Of a DNA stretch of 64,000 bases, positions 10,501 to 21,828 are shown piece after piece; positions within the stretch are counted from its first letter, which is position 1, and every line of letters begins with the position of its first letter. The translations under genes and the position numbers were made by a program. Under the pieces are notes generated by a model. That model worked only from the letters and a program-made list of their open reading frames with translations, had not been told where the DNA came from and ran no database searches. The stretch lies in the NCBI GenBank assembly GCA_047967505.1, contig CM106540.1; one strand, written 5' to 3'. The DNA is from Dipteris shenzhenensis (lineage: Eukaryota > Polypodiophyta > Polypodiopsida > Gleicheniales).

Positions 10501-12545
10501 ATTTATGTGCCATTGTCGCTAAAAACGTTCTGCATTAGCCTCAATATTAAAAGACATGGTGAATGGCTCACAACAGTTAGGTTGATGGACTATGCCACAC
10601 TCCCTTGGTAGGTATGGAAGAGCTATCTCAGTACCCTAGAATAGTATGAAAAATTTCAACGAATAGGTGGGATGCTTGCACCCGGTGTCATGGTGAATCC
10701 AAGTGTCATCTCTGAAGATTTCAAGTTACCTATGGTCAATGAGGAAGATATGGTGGAAAAGGAAGTCGAGGAAGATATGCTGTGGGAATTTAGGGAACTC
10801 AAATCTACAAAGAAATACTTCTTACTGTACAAGTTGGAGGACCCTCTTCATCAACTACAGCTAGAATGGTATCTCAAGAGGCTGCATCTACTCGTGAAAA
10901 TGAATACGATGTCTCAAGAGAGCTATGTTATTATCTGAGCCGCAGAGAAGGGTGCTCAGATTTCATGGGCCAATGTCCTCTCCAAATAGTTGATGGCTGA
11001 GGTGACTAGGAAGGAGTTATCTACCTCCAACCAACACTCTACGATCGGGCTACTTATTTCAGCTCTCTTCAAATTCCGTTGGCAGTACTTGGTGCGAATC
11101 AAGGAATTCCCAACACAGAGGTGCGCTCCAAGAACAAACAAGATACAGACAAAGAGGCCAGAAAATGGTAGACATTGAAATACCTCATGGCTGCCACTTA
11201 CAACACCAAACAAGCGCATCAAATGGTCTTTAATAGACCTTTGGTAGAGTCCCTGTGGAAACTACCGCTCGCCAAGCATCAAGAAAGACAAGTGGATCAA
11301 AGTTTTGAAGAAGTCTGCAGCAACTAGCCTAGACACCTGGTGAAATCCCAACTGCCTCATCCCGACCTACAACCTCAACACCGACAATCGATACTGACTC
11401 ACCTGACACAGTGTAGAGCTTGGATATGTAATGGGAATTGTCCACAAATTCCACGAGCAAGAGAACAACATCTAGGACAAATTCCTCATGCAAATGCAAA
11501 TCGGATGAGAAGAGAAAGAACAATTGTTATCCCACATTGTAGAATTAGAAAAGTAGGGTGATCAGTTGGCCAAGCTACAAAAGTAGATAAAGACACAGAC
11601 AAAAGCCCATGAAGAGGCAATGGCAGCCAGGCAGGCCCAAGTGTAGCTTTTCAAAAGTCAAGTGACAGTGCAACAACAATGCCTCCCAATAGTCAAACTG
11701 GCTTGCCAAAATGAAATCCAAGTTTTTTTTGCAATTGGAAAGGCTCACAAGTGACTACACACACATCCAAGTAGAGAACACACTACTGAAGGACAGAGTC
11801 AAGGTCTTGGAAGCTGTGGAAGAATTTCTTAAAGAAATGACCAAGGAACATGCAGAGATTGATGGTGTCTTTATGTCACCAACGGAGCTGAATGATATGA
11901 GGATCCCACTATTGGAGACTTCACAGGAACTGTGGGCTACAATCAAGAGCAAAATAATGATTACTGCTAAGAGGCCCTACCCTATGAGGAGTTCTCCTTG
12001 GCTTCCTATACACATGACATCATGGCCTCACATATTACTGGACTGAAAGCAACAATCCAACATCTTACCTATCACCTTACAGACTTAGAGACACTACAAC
12101 AGACTGATCCTACTGATTCAAACAAGCTAGAATTGTTATCTTCTTATGCTAGAGCCCAGGAGGACAACATAGAGCGGAATATAACATCAACATGTTCATG
12201 GAAGAAGAGCCACATACTACAGATACAATGTACAGCCCATACACCATGGGAGATATGAGAGATGCTTCACCACGAACTCAAGGGGAAGAGATTCGGAATG
12301 ACACAGAGGGTCCTACTAATAACAAACTTGAGGAGCAGGAAACCTCGGATGGGGGAGTGGAAGACACCAATTTAGTGGACCAAAGCATGGAGACAGAACA
12401 ACAGGGTGGACCCTTTGTTGTAGAAGTCCCACATCTAGAGATGCCCACAACAAAACCCGCGGACCTATTGAACATGAAGGAAGCCCTTAAAATAATGTGT
12501 ACCCAGATAGTTGACCTGAAATATGTCAAGGAATATTTCATGTAA
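10501..12545 (+). pseudogene. Broken unknown gene with coiled-coil regions
   Basis: A coherent protein signal runs along the plus strand through several frames. From about 10507 to 11180 it keeps one frame with several in-frame stops (CISLNIKRHGEWLTTVRLMD, a Glu/Val-rich stretch near 10725-10800, AEKGAQISWANVLSK). From 11440 to 12258 it becomes heptad-rich coiled coil (ENTLLKDRVKVLEAVEEFLK near 11779-11840) with shifts near 12000 and 12190. It ends in an acidic tail (about 12192-12545). I cannot name the family; a retroelement or captured-gene origin is possible because several related-looking proteins in plant genomes are TE-borne, but that is a guess. It is clearly non-functional as it stands. 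Confidence 0.5.
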
Positions 12546-13794
12546 AGAACATTTTCTCTTTGAGTTGACACTTTTTTGTTCCAAGAAAAGTGGTCCACCC
12601 AGAGTGTCACGTGTTAGGGGTAACCTAGCACCAAGTGGAACACACTTTTCTAATCAACATAAGTAATAGTAGTAGTGGGAAAACAACCATATGGGCAGTT
12701 ATAACTATTTGGACTATTACAAAACATAGTCATGGTAATATGATAAGTGTAATAACTCTCTTTCTCTTCACTAGTTAAATATTATGAGGAGAAGAGCAAG
12801 TTGCACTATTGGTTGTTGGCAGAAGAAAGATTTGTACTCCTATCTCTCTCTGTTATGTCTACTTTTTCCTTGAATGATCCATTTCTAAGTATATACAAAG
12901 TCCCCGACTACCTTCTATTTTTTGCATTGTCATCTTACCTTGCATGACTGATACATGTTTTTGTTCTAGGTAAGTTTAGCCCTTAACACAAGTACGGCTA
13001 CCATTAAGTATATGAGTGGAAGCCATAATTTTATATTTTCTTTTTACTACAAACGCAGTAGGTTCATTGCGAATAAATTAGTTCCAATGGACCAAAACCT
13101 TAACTTGTTTGGCCCTGAAAACAAAGTATTGGAGATCAAGGTTTATGAATATGGTAAGTGTAATCTCAGCAAGACATTGTTGTACGCTAGCCCAATTGCA
13201 TCATGACATTCGTGTGGAGACACATGACATATTTTTGAAAGAATTCTCATTCATTATCAACAAAAAAAGGTGCATATAATGTTTAGAAATTGGTTCTTTA
13301 TTATCTTCGTTTGTTATATTTACATGATTCATACTAATAAAACATTACAACAACTATTGCGTAGGAGGGAGAGCACAATTCAATGGAAAAGCATCGCTGG
13401 AGGGACTGTTTATATTACTTCTCAATAACAATGTATAGGATTTCTTATGATTTTTGTACATGTATAGCACTTCTCAATGATTTAGGGACCAACAGCCACA
13501 CTAATCTTATTGATTGTGTACATGTGTCAATATCTACCACGGTCCAACTCATAAAGAAGGTTGATCCTCATTCGTAGGCTGTTGCTTTTCTGGATCTTGT
13601 TCTAAATGCAATTTCTATTACTGGCAGCTTTCAGCTTCCACTATCCCTAGACACTCCTTTGGAGGACTCTGATGCAACTGGAGCATGTGATGCACTTGCA
13701 TGATCCTCTATCTTCTCCTCGTGCACCAGCTACTTTTGTAGCATTTGCTCCTCTAATGTTTGCTCCTACATCTCTTCGTCATCTCTTCTTGAGA

Positions 13795-13925
13795 TTTCTA
13801 CTTCTGTACTCTAAACTATTGGAGAAGCATACTAAAGAACCTGTGCTACTAGTCTAGCTCTATACTCTCAATTATTGGGGAAACATACTAGAGAAGCTAT
13901 GCTACTAGTCTAGCTCTAAAGCTGT
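13795..13925. repeat. Imperfect tandem duplication, about 65 bp
   Basis: Two adjacent copies share phrases such as GCTACTAGTCTAGCTCT and TATTGG.GAA.CATACTA.AGAA, with several substitutions. Confidence 0.7.
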
Positions 13926-14217
13926 ATATATACTTTGAATTGTAACATTCCTCCTTCAGTTGTAACAAATAGTAGTGCAAACTATTTTTTTAATATCCTA
14001 TATGAAACTTTTGTACATGAATTATTCATAATGGAAAGCTTATGTTTTTTACAAGTGATAAGGTCTCGATCTTTGTTAATTTTGCTGATTTCCCATATGC
14101 TATCTGTTAAGTCTTGTAAGAAGGTACCCTTGAGTCTTGATTTGAATTCAATATTTCTACCATAGACTAATGCTACATGTTATATGCACTACAAATAAGA
14201 GAAATAATAATTCTATG

Positions 14218-14385
14218 TAAAGACATCCCAAATGGGGTTAATCATTGAGAGAAATAAAAAATCATATTACATGTCAATTGTATCGATACAAAAATCAGTG
14301 ATACATAAGTAGAGACATCCCAAATGGGATTGTTGAGATGAATAAAAACTCATATTACAGGTATTGTATCAATACAATGAGTGAG
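14218..14385. repeat. Imperfect tandem duplication, about 95 bp
   Basis: AGAGACATCCCAAATGGG and a following ATAAAAA.TCATATTACA...TGTATC.ATACAA block occur twice in direct orientation. Confidence 0.7.
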
Positions 14386-14584
14386 TCATAATCAAAATCG
14401 AAAGTCCAACTATGGTAACAATATCTACTCCTATGCAGATGAAGTCGAAGGCTACTATGAAGGCTGCTCATGAGGCTTCTAATTAGGCTGCAGTGGATCC
14501 TCCGTATGTCGATGATGGATCTCACTGGAAAGCTTCTATTCCACTTTGGGAATGTCCTCAGCTATGATGGTTTCCTCATCCCCT

Positions 14585-14705
14585 ACTCCTTCATACCACT
14601 TGTGGTGGTAGGATCCTTCCCTTCAGCTACAATAGGCTTCATACCACTTGCTCCTTCATACCACTTGCGGTGGTAGGATCCTTCCCTTCAGCTACAAGAG
14701 GCTTC
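14585..14705. repeat. Tandem duplication, about 65 bp
   Basis: CTCCTTCATACCACTTG followed by GGTGGTAGGATCCTTCCC occurs twice with only a few differences. It lies in the 3' region of the Ulp1-like gene on the other strand and may be a duplication within its coding tail. Confidence 0.75.
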
Positions 14706-14734
14706 ATGATATTAGTAGCCTCCATGACAGTGGG

Positions 14735-15788
14735 CTACTTGGTTTGAGAAGCACTAGCTATCAATCTCTCTCTGTGTCTCCCTCGGGATAATTTATGAGC
14801 ATAACTTAGGATCTTTTTAATGACCATGGATATATATCCATCCACATACACTGATGTAAAGCTATCCTTTGAAACCTGCAATCAAGAAAAATAATAAGAA
14901 AGATTAAATTATATTTTGTTTCACAATGGCATTTGTACAAGAGTCATTATGAATATATAGATTCATATACTTACCCTGTCTGGTTGCGGATCTCCAAAGT
15001 AGCAAATACTTGGCATGGATCATTGTCCTCCACCCACATGAATGGGCATCATCCTATCGTGGCACTTGCACAACCTTAAGATATGGTTTATAATTGAGGG
15101 GGCAAAGAACATCATTGAACATCCAGAAACGTCCTTACCTTTAAGTTAACAATCTGAACACTATCTAGCAGGTCCACATTTGGAGGACAATGATCCAAGG
15201 CATCCAATAACCTTTTCAAGCCTCTACAAGATAAAATCCTATTGTTAACAATGGTGAAATAACAACTCAAAGCTTTATTTATATAGGGCTATAGTAAAGA
15301 AAGGAAACATACAGATCAAGCTCCCTATGTGTTCCGTAGAGAGAATTCATATAAAAGGCTTGTTTTTGTTGAAGATCAATACACACTAGGCTCCAATGGT
15401 TGTTGCAAAAAACGAAAGATACATCAATGAACATTACAATAACAAAGGATAGAAAAAATCAAGTAAAATGTATTATTCACTTACTCAGAGTGATAAGGTA
15501 AGAGGATGATAGTGATCAAGGTGATGTTACAATGTTTAAACCACTTGACAAGATCACTTGTAGGAACCTTTGGATTTCTTAGTAAGGGAGACATGCAAGG
15601 ATCAAGTATATGAACCTCAATTTCATGCTATTCTCTTAACCCTACTTTGTACATGTTGATTAAAATATTGTTGTCAGTGCATTATTTAAGAAACTTAGTC
15701 CATATAATCAATTAATCAGCTCACAAACAGTCTTGGGTCAGTGTTATATCTCTCACAAAAGTGGCATCTTGAAACTTGAGGATAAAAT
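14735..15788 (-). pseudogene. Ulp1/C48-like cysteine peptidase, multi-exon pseudogene
   Basis: Minus-strand exons can be joined in phase. Exon a ends at 15485 (KWFKHCNITLITIILLPYHS; donor GTAAGT). Exon b is 15402-15313 (NHWSLVCIDLQQKQAFYMNS; donor GTATGT). Exon c is 15223-15139 (acceptor TTGTAG, donor GTAAGG). Exon d is 15074-14975 (VVQVPR, stop, DDAHSCGWRTMIHAKYLLLW; donor GTAAGT). Exon e runs from 14875 (acceptor TTGATTGCAG). Known: C48 peptidases use His, Asp, Gln and Cys to cut SUMO-type tags, and plant transposons often capture them. Here His (15396-15398) and Cys (about 15036-15038) remain. The Asp expected before SLYG is Asn, the Gln position is a TAG stop (15054-15056), and the acceptor before exon b reads AA instead of AG. 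A frame slip near the exon d-e junction and a stop at 14735-14737 add to the damage. Copia element A cuts off the 5' part. Confidence 0.7.
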
Positions 15789-15969
15789 TGTGGGGGTTAA
15801 AGGTCACTGTGCCTTAACCCCAGTTATGTACAATACTCAAACACATATATAAATGAATGAAAAAGAAGATTAGGGTGGTTCTGCACCCACCAAAACTTGT
15901 GTGGCTCTCTATCTCTCTCTCTCGCTCTCTCTCCTTCTTCCATTCTTGCTTCCGTTGAGAGCACTCTCA
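15789..15969 (+). mobile_element. 5' LTR of copia element A
   Basis: This 181-bp LTR begins TGTGGGGG and ends CTCTCA, just before the primer site. It closely matches the 171-bp LTRs of element B (56370-56540 and 62013-62183), sharing the phrases GTTATGTACAATACTCAAAC and TTGGGTGGT.CTGCACCCACC and the terminal GAGAGCACTCTCA palindrome. The extra length is mainly in the CT-rich part. Upstream, the LTR abuts the Ulp1-like gene (DATFVRDITLTQDCL on the minus strand), which it interrupts. Confidence 0.9.
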
Positions 15970-15971
15970 AC

Positions 15972-15983
15972 TGGTATCAGAGC
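15972..15983 (+). promoter_or_regulatory. Primer-binding site of copia element A
   Basis: TGGTATCAGAGC, two bases after the LTR, is the exact canonical plant copia site for initiator tRNA-Met. Confidence 0.9.
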
Positions 15984-17404
15984 CCGAGTGATCTAGCTGA
16001 GCGTGCGTGAATGCTTGAAGCTCAGCAGCTCTGTGGGAGGAAGGAGAAGCTTTGTGGGAAGCTTTGTGGGTGACTTTACTTGCATCCGAGTGTGCAGAGA
16101 CCTTGGAGGAACCTTTGGAAAAGTCACTTTGGCTTGCGAAGTGGTTTTGAGAGCCTGTTAAGAGCTTTCAAAGAAAAAGTCGTTTTTTGAGCTTTTCCCT
16201 GTTCCGTATGACAGAGACTCCGTATTGACTTGTAGAGGCAACTATTGCTTGCTTTTGGTATCCACATTACTTCTGGAGCTTGGAAACACCTTCATTCCTG
16301 AATCTGGGATCATTTCATTGGATTTCTGAGTCACTGTGTCAGTTCCTGCGTTTTTTGCCCGGGTGTTGGAACTCAAGTTTGGAGCAACCATTTGCAGATC
16401 TGTCAGTTCCGGTGGACTCAGGAGGTCCTAAAACTTCTATGTTGCTCATCATTCGCACTCCGGTGGAGTTTACAGATAGCTCTGTTTCCAAAAACGTTTT
16501 TCAGTCCGTGTGTTGGACCCAGTGATTGAGGCCACGGTTTCCAAAACCGTCTGTCCCATTGCGTTCCGGACACTCAAAAACCCCTACCTATCAGTTCTTG
16601 CATGATTCGGTGGAGGATTTTCAGAGTTATAAATCTCTGTGTATTCGATTTCGTCTCTCTGTTATGCATTTTTCATACTAAGGTTTTGAAACCTTAGATT
16701 TATGCCACATGGCAGTGGATAAGTATTGACTCCCATTTCTCACTCATCGGTTGGGATTTTGGAGTTCTGGCAGAAGAGAGATATTTGCAGATTTTCTTGC
16801 TGAGTCCAATTATGTGATGGCGCCCATGTTTTGAAGCATCTCAGGTCCTATTTTCAGTAGCGCTCATTACCGTGGGACTATGATTTCTTGAGCATACCTT
16901 ATGCAGATCACTCTGGTTGCAGTTTGAGTAGTGTGCGCTCATTCGTGGTGTGCATTGGGTTGCAGTGGATGATTTATAGGCCATTTGGATGCATTGCGGT
17001 CCTTGTTGGATGCGCTGATAGGCCCAAATTGCCTTGTGGGATGCTATTTTTTATGGACGCTTTGCACATGGATGCTATTTTAAGCTGAGGGACAGCTTTG
17101 ACACATTGCAGGTGATGCACTGATAGTGCTATGCTCTCTTGGATGAGACATTATTGATGCATATGCCAGTGGACAGTGTTTATGCTTGAGTCATTTGGCA
17201 CTTATTGGCATTTTCTTTTGGGCCAGATTTGCTCATATGGATGCATAGTATATGCACATGAGTCAGATGCATCTTTTGATGCTTTGAGTTTTGAGTTTTG
17301 GTGATATTTCACTCTATTGTGGCATACACATTTGGGTGCACCTGGTATTTGGTGTGATTCTCTCTTGCAGGCACTAGCATTTGGGATTTTGCTTTATTTG
17401 CATC

Positions 17405-18170
17405 ATGGCATCCTCTTCCATGCCTGAAAAGGAGTTTTTCAGCATTAAAAAGTTTGATGGGACAAACTTTTCTTTGTGGAAAGAACAGATAAGGGATGTG
17501 CTTATTCAAAAGAAGCAGATTAAACCCTTGGCAGGGATTGACTGCAAATATGTCTGAGGATGATTGGAATGAGTTGGATGCATTAGCAAAGTCTACTATT
17601 AGACTTCATCTTGCAGAGTCAGTTTATTTCACAGTAGTAAATGAGCAGACTACGGAAGATTTGTGGAAGAAATTGTGTGCCACTTATGAAAAGGAAAGTG
17701 CCTCTAATAAAGTTTACCTCATGAAGAGGTTGTTTGAGCTGCAGATGAAGGAAGGGGTCTCCATTGCTTCTCACTTGAATGAATTCAATATTATTTTCAG
17801 CCAGCTTCAGGCTCAGAAAATGAATTTTGATGCGGAGACTAAGGCAATATTTCTCTTATGTTCATTGTCATCCTCATGGGATACCTTCCGTACAGCTGTC
17901 AGTAACTCTGCACCTGGTGGATGGCAACAAGCAAGATGCAGCCTTAAATGTGCAAAGGGGCAGATCACAGTTCAGGGGGAAGTCCCAAGAAAGAGGGAAG
18001 TCTTGTAGCAAATCCAGGGCACGGAACATTGAGTGTTACCATTGTTGCAAGAAGGGCCATATGAAAAAGGATTGCTACAAGCTGAAAAGAGAGCAAAAGG
18101 ATAAGAAAAAGAATGCAAATTGGGGTGCAAATCAAAAGGAAGAGAGTCCAAGGGAGGACAAAGGAAAAGT
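17405..18170 (+). pseudogene. Copia element A gag (capsid and zinc knuckle)
   Basis: The start at 17405 (MASSSMPEKEFFSIKKFDGT) is shared with element B. Gag motifs follow: FSLWKEQIRDVL, then LAKSTIRLHLAESVYF, LWKKLCATYEKESASNKVYL and FELQMKEGVSIASHLNEFN. Compared with element B, eight bases are missing near 17538 (first frame change) and roughly 60 bases near 17915, which removes a VLKFDDVMGSLL-type segment and changes frame again. The CCHC zinc knuckle (18034-18075, CYHCCKKGHMKKDC) is intact in its metal ligands, with a Lys-rich tail. The role in a live element is particle assembly and RNA packaging. Confidence 0.9.
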
Positions 18171-19570
18171 GAAGATCGAGGAAATCAATGCAGTCACACG
18201 TGATAGTGACAATGATGTTCTCTTCATGTCTAGTTTATCTGCAGAGTTGCTTATCACTTCAGATGATGCATATTCCCAGGATTGGATTTTGGATTCTGGT
18301 GCTTCATTCCATGTTACTCCCCATAGGGAATGGTTCTCCACTTATGATAGTGGAAAGACAGGTTGTGTGCATCTTGGAAATGACTATGCATGTGACATAG
18401 TGGGAGCAGGTGACATAAAGTTTTCTTTTGCAAATGGGTCTGCATTTGTTTTGAAACATGTGAGACATGTGCCTAAGCTGACCAAGAGTCTTATTTCAGT
18501 GGGTCAGCTAGATGATGCTGGTTTTCACACCACTTTTGGCTTTCAGAGTTGGAAAATTCAGAAGGGCTCTATGCTTTTGGCCAGGGGTGCCAAGTGTGGG
18601 ACTTTGTATCCCTTACATGTATCAGGGGTATTTGATCATGTTGTTGCAATAACCGAGCAGCCAAGCACTTCTTTGTGGCATTGCAGGTTGGGGCACATGA
18701 GCCAGAATGGAATGAAACTCTTATGCCGTTTGGGTTATGTACCGCATTTGAGTTTCTCTGATTTTGAATTTTGTGAGCACTGTCTCTATGGGAAGCAGAC
18801 TAAATCAGCCCATAAAAGAAGGGGAAAGAAAGAGTTTGAAATGCTTGATTTGGTGCATTCAGACGTATGTGGTCCCATGCCTACACGGTCATTAGGCGGG
18901 GCTGAATACTATGTGACATTCATTGATGATGCAACTAGGAAAGTGTGGGCTTATGCTATAGCTCGGAAGAGTGATGTGTTCTAGGTATTTCAGAAATGGC
19001 TGGCCTTGGTTGAGAATCAGTCAGCTAGAACGCTTAAATGCCTACGGACTGACAATGGTGGAGAGTATCTCTCTCATTGCTTTCAGCATTTCTGTGATAC
19101 ACGTGGGATTAAGAGGGAGCTCACATCCCCTCGTACTCCAGAGCAAAATCCAGTTGCAGAAAAGATGAATCGTACCATTCAAGAAAGACTGCAATGCATG
19201 CTTTCCAATGCAAGTCTTTCTGGTGGTTTTTGGGCTGAGGCAATGAAGACTGCAGTGCATGTGAGTGCATGTGATCAATAGATCACCTAGTAAGAGTTTG
19301 GATGGTGGTATTCCTGAAGTGGCATGGAGTGGCAAGAAGCCCTCTTACTCTCATTTGCATATATTTGGGTGTGAGGCATATGCACATGTGCCAAAAGAGC
19401 TTCGAAAGAAGCTAGATCCTAAGTCTAGGAAATGCATCTTTCTAGGTTATGGTGAAAGTGGAGAGATGGGCTATCGTCTCTGGGATCCAGAAGCAAGGAA
19501 GATCATACGCAGCCATGATGTGGTCTTCAATGAGAAGAAGATGCATAAGGCACCCATGAGGGATGTGGAA
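18171..19570 (+). pseudogene. Copia element A protease and integrase
   Basis: The aspartic protease active site is intact (DWILDSGASFHVTPH; DSG at 18292-18300). The integrase begins with the zinc-binding region (LWHCRLGHMSQNG, then FCEHCLYGKQ), followed by the catalytic core: Asp in DLVHSDVCGP, Asp in LRTDNGGEYLSH and Glu in NPVAEKMNRT. A TAG stop at 18982-18984 sits inside the core where element B reads Gln, and a frameshift follows near 19265 (AVHV then HVINRSPSK). The GKKPSYSHLHIFGCEAYAHV and CIFLGYGESGEMGYRLW motifs mark the integrase tail. Confidence 0.9.
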
Positions 19571-21406
19571 ATGAGGAGAATCACTTTCCAGGATGTGAAT
19601 CCACCTGCATATGTTGATAGGCAGCAAGCTGTCCATGCACCAAATGTGCAAGAAATGGTACAACCAAGTACTCCCACAGGTAGACAATCAAGGGTAGATG
19701 ATGGATCATCTATTGGTGGAAATGATGAGCCAAATGTGGCTGATATGCAAGTGGGACAGCAAGCTGAAATGCCCTTGAGAAGATCATCTAGAGTGTCTAG
19801 ACCACCTGATAGGTTTGTTCCAGGGGTAGACTATGTGATGCTTACTGATTGCGGGGAGCCTTCTTGCTACAAAGAGGCTATGATGCGTGAGGATCAACGC
19901 AAGTGGGAGTATGCTATGCAATCAGAGATGAGCTCACTTATGAAGAATAAGACTTGGGACTTGGTTTCTTTGCCACATGGAAAGAAAGCATTGCCATGTA
20001 AATGGGTCTACAAAATGAACGTCACAGGTGATGATGTGCCTAGGTATAAGGCCCGTTTGGTTGCTGAAGGGTTCAAGCAAGAGAAGGGTGTGAACTTTGA
20101 TGAGATATTCTCTCCGGTTGTGAAGATGACCACACTTAGATGCATGCTTGGACTAGTGGCAGTAAAGGATATGGAGCTTATGCAAATGGATGTCAAGACA
20201 GCTTTCTTGCATGGGGATTTGCATGAGGACATTTACATGGTGCAGCCGGAAGGCTTTGAAGAAAAGGGCAAAGAGCATTTAGTTTGCAAGCTAAAGAAGA
20301 GTCTCCATGGTCTTAAGCAAGCACCTAGAGAATGGTATCAAAAGTTTGATGCTTTCATTCGGTCCCAGGGTTTTAGAAGGAGTGAAATTGATCACTGCCT
20401 CTACAATAAAAGGGCTAAGGATAGTAGCCTGATAATCCTGGCACTATATGTGGATGATATGCTATTGGCTAGCAAGAATACTTATGAGCTAGATGCATTA
20501 AAGGCCAAGTTGCATGAGGCCTTTGATATGAAGGATTTGGGACTTGCAGGTCATATTCTTGGTATGCGCATCACGCGTGATCGGAGTAGGAAACTCCTTT
20601 GGCTTTCACAAAAAGAGTATGTTACAAAAGTATTGCAGCGTTTCAATATGGAGGGGGGGAAGGCAGTGAGTACTCCATTGCCTCCATATGTGAAATTGAG
20701 TCACACAGATAGTCCCAAATCAGATGAGGAAAGGGCCATGATGGCCAAGGTTCCTTATGCATCAGCAGTTGGGAGTCTTATGTATGCTATGATAGCTACT
20801 AGACCAGACATTGCATTTGCAGTGGGAGTTGTTAGCCGGTATATGGCTAATCCAGGAAAGAGGCATTGGGAGGCAGTTAAGTGCATCATGAGGTACATGA
20901 AGGGTACCAAGGAGATGTGCATTTGCTTTGGTAAAGGAGACATGCGTGTACTTGGGTACATAGATTCAGACTATGCAGGGCATGTGGATAGTAGGAGATC
21001 CACTTCTGGTTATGTGTTCACCTTTGCAGGTGGTGCAGTGTCGTGGATGTCTCGCGCACAGAAGTGCGTTGCTTTGTCTACCACAGAGGCTGAGTATGTT
21101 GCAGCCACAGAGGGTTGCAAGGAGGCTATATGGCTTGATCGGCTAGTGGGAGATTTGGGGATTCATACAGGTGTACCGACATTGCATAGTGATTCCATGA
21201 GTGCTATTCAGCTAGCACGGAATCCGGTCTTTCATGCAAAGACCAAACACATTGAGGTCAGGTACCATTTCATCAGGGAGGTACTTGAGGACAAGCGCAT
21301 AGAGCTTGTCAAGGTTCATACAGATGATAACCCTGCAGATATGCTGACGAAGAGTCTACCTAGTCAGCGGTTTGAGTATTGTCGTGTATTGATGGGCATT
21401 GGATAG
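19571..21406 (+). pseudogene. Copia element A reverse transcriptase and RNase H
   Basis: This is the largest intact frame of the window (713 codons, 19265-21406). Reverse transcriptase motifs run in order: ALPCKWVYKMNV, YKARLVAEGFKQEKGVNFDE, MDVKTAFLHGDLHEDIYMVQ, LHGLKQAPREWYQKFD and the catalytic YVDD (20447-20458). RNase H has SDYAGHVDSRRSTSGYVFTF, STTEAEYVAATEG, HSDSMSAIQLARNP and KTKHIEVRYHFIRE, ending PADMLTKSLPSQRFEYCRVL. Reverse transcription would take place in cytoplasmic particles. The frame itself looks able to code, but upstream stops and frameshifts mean it is no longer made as part of a polyprotein. Confidence 0.92.
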
Positions 21407-21435
21407 TATGCTCACTAGTTGTTCTCTCTTAAAGG

Positions 21436-21828
21436 TCTCTATATGTATCCCTTCATCCTCTGGTTTCCTTACTGGTTGCACAATTAGAATGTTCCTCATT
21501 TTTAGGTCCACATAATCGCAAGGATGAAGGAGTCTGTTGTATCTATAACGAAATCTCTTTAGTGTCTCAAAATCTTTCACCACGAAGGTGACCCTATGAG
21601 TATGATCAGCAACAATCATGCTATCTTGGAAGAATTCTATCATCCAATCTTCAACTAACTCTTGGAGGGAAAATATTGCAGACCTATGCCATCATAACCT
21701 AACTGATTCTCATCACAGATCTCCCTCACAAGCCTTTGAAAGGGAGACTTTGGTATTTCATATCCCATGGCCTTTCATGCCTTTCTTATCTCCAGAAGCA
21801 CTAAAACCTTTTGGGAAAACATCCTCTT
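21436..21828. other. Unassigned sequence at the junction of two copia elements
   Basis: About 390 bases lie between the end of element A similarity and the start of recognisable pol of the next copia element. A minus-strand open stretch (21356-21643) is partly a shadow of element A. The plus strand near 21740-21815 may be damaged integrase of the downstream element (LSPEALK just before the start of clear similarity), but I cannot be sure. Confidence 0.4.

Larger units (their letters stand above)
12546..14560. other. No identifiable gene; AT-rich DNA with short tandem duplications
   Basis: Open frames here are short and carry no family signal. Imperfect tandem duplications lie at 13795-13925, 14218-14385 and 14585-14705 (listed separately). 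Confidence 0.5.
15789..21435 (+). mobile_element. Ty1/copia retrotransposon A, 3'-truncated
   Basis: The order is LTR, primer site, a leader of about 1.4 kb (15984-17404, no open frame), gag, protease, integrase, reverse transcriptase and RNase H, which is the copia order. Similarity with element B continues past the pol stop (GTATGCTCACTAGTTGTTCTC) and ends at about 21435, before the polypurine tract; the 3' LTR is absent. The element cannot move: it carries at least two frame-changing deletions, one stop and one more frameshift. Confidence 0.9.

Noticed and set aside
21356-21643. 95-codon minus-strand frame crossing the end of element A
   Set aside because: Half of it is antisense to element A RNase H, so it is a shadow.
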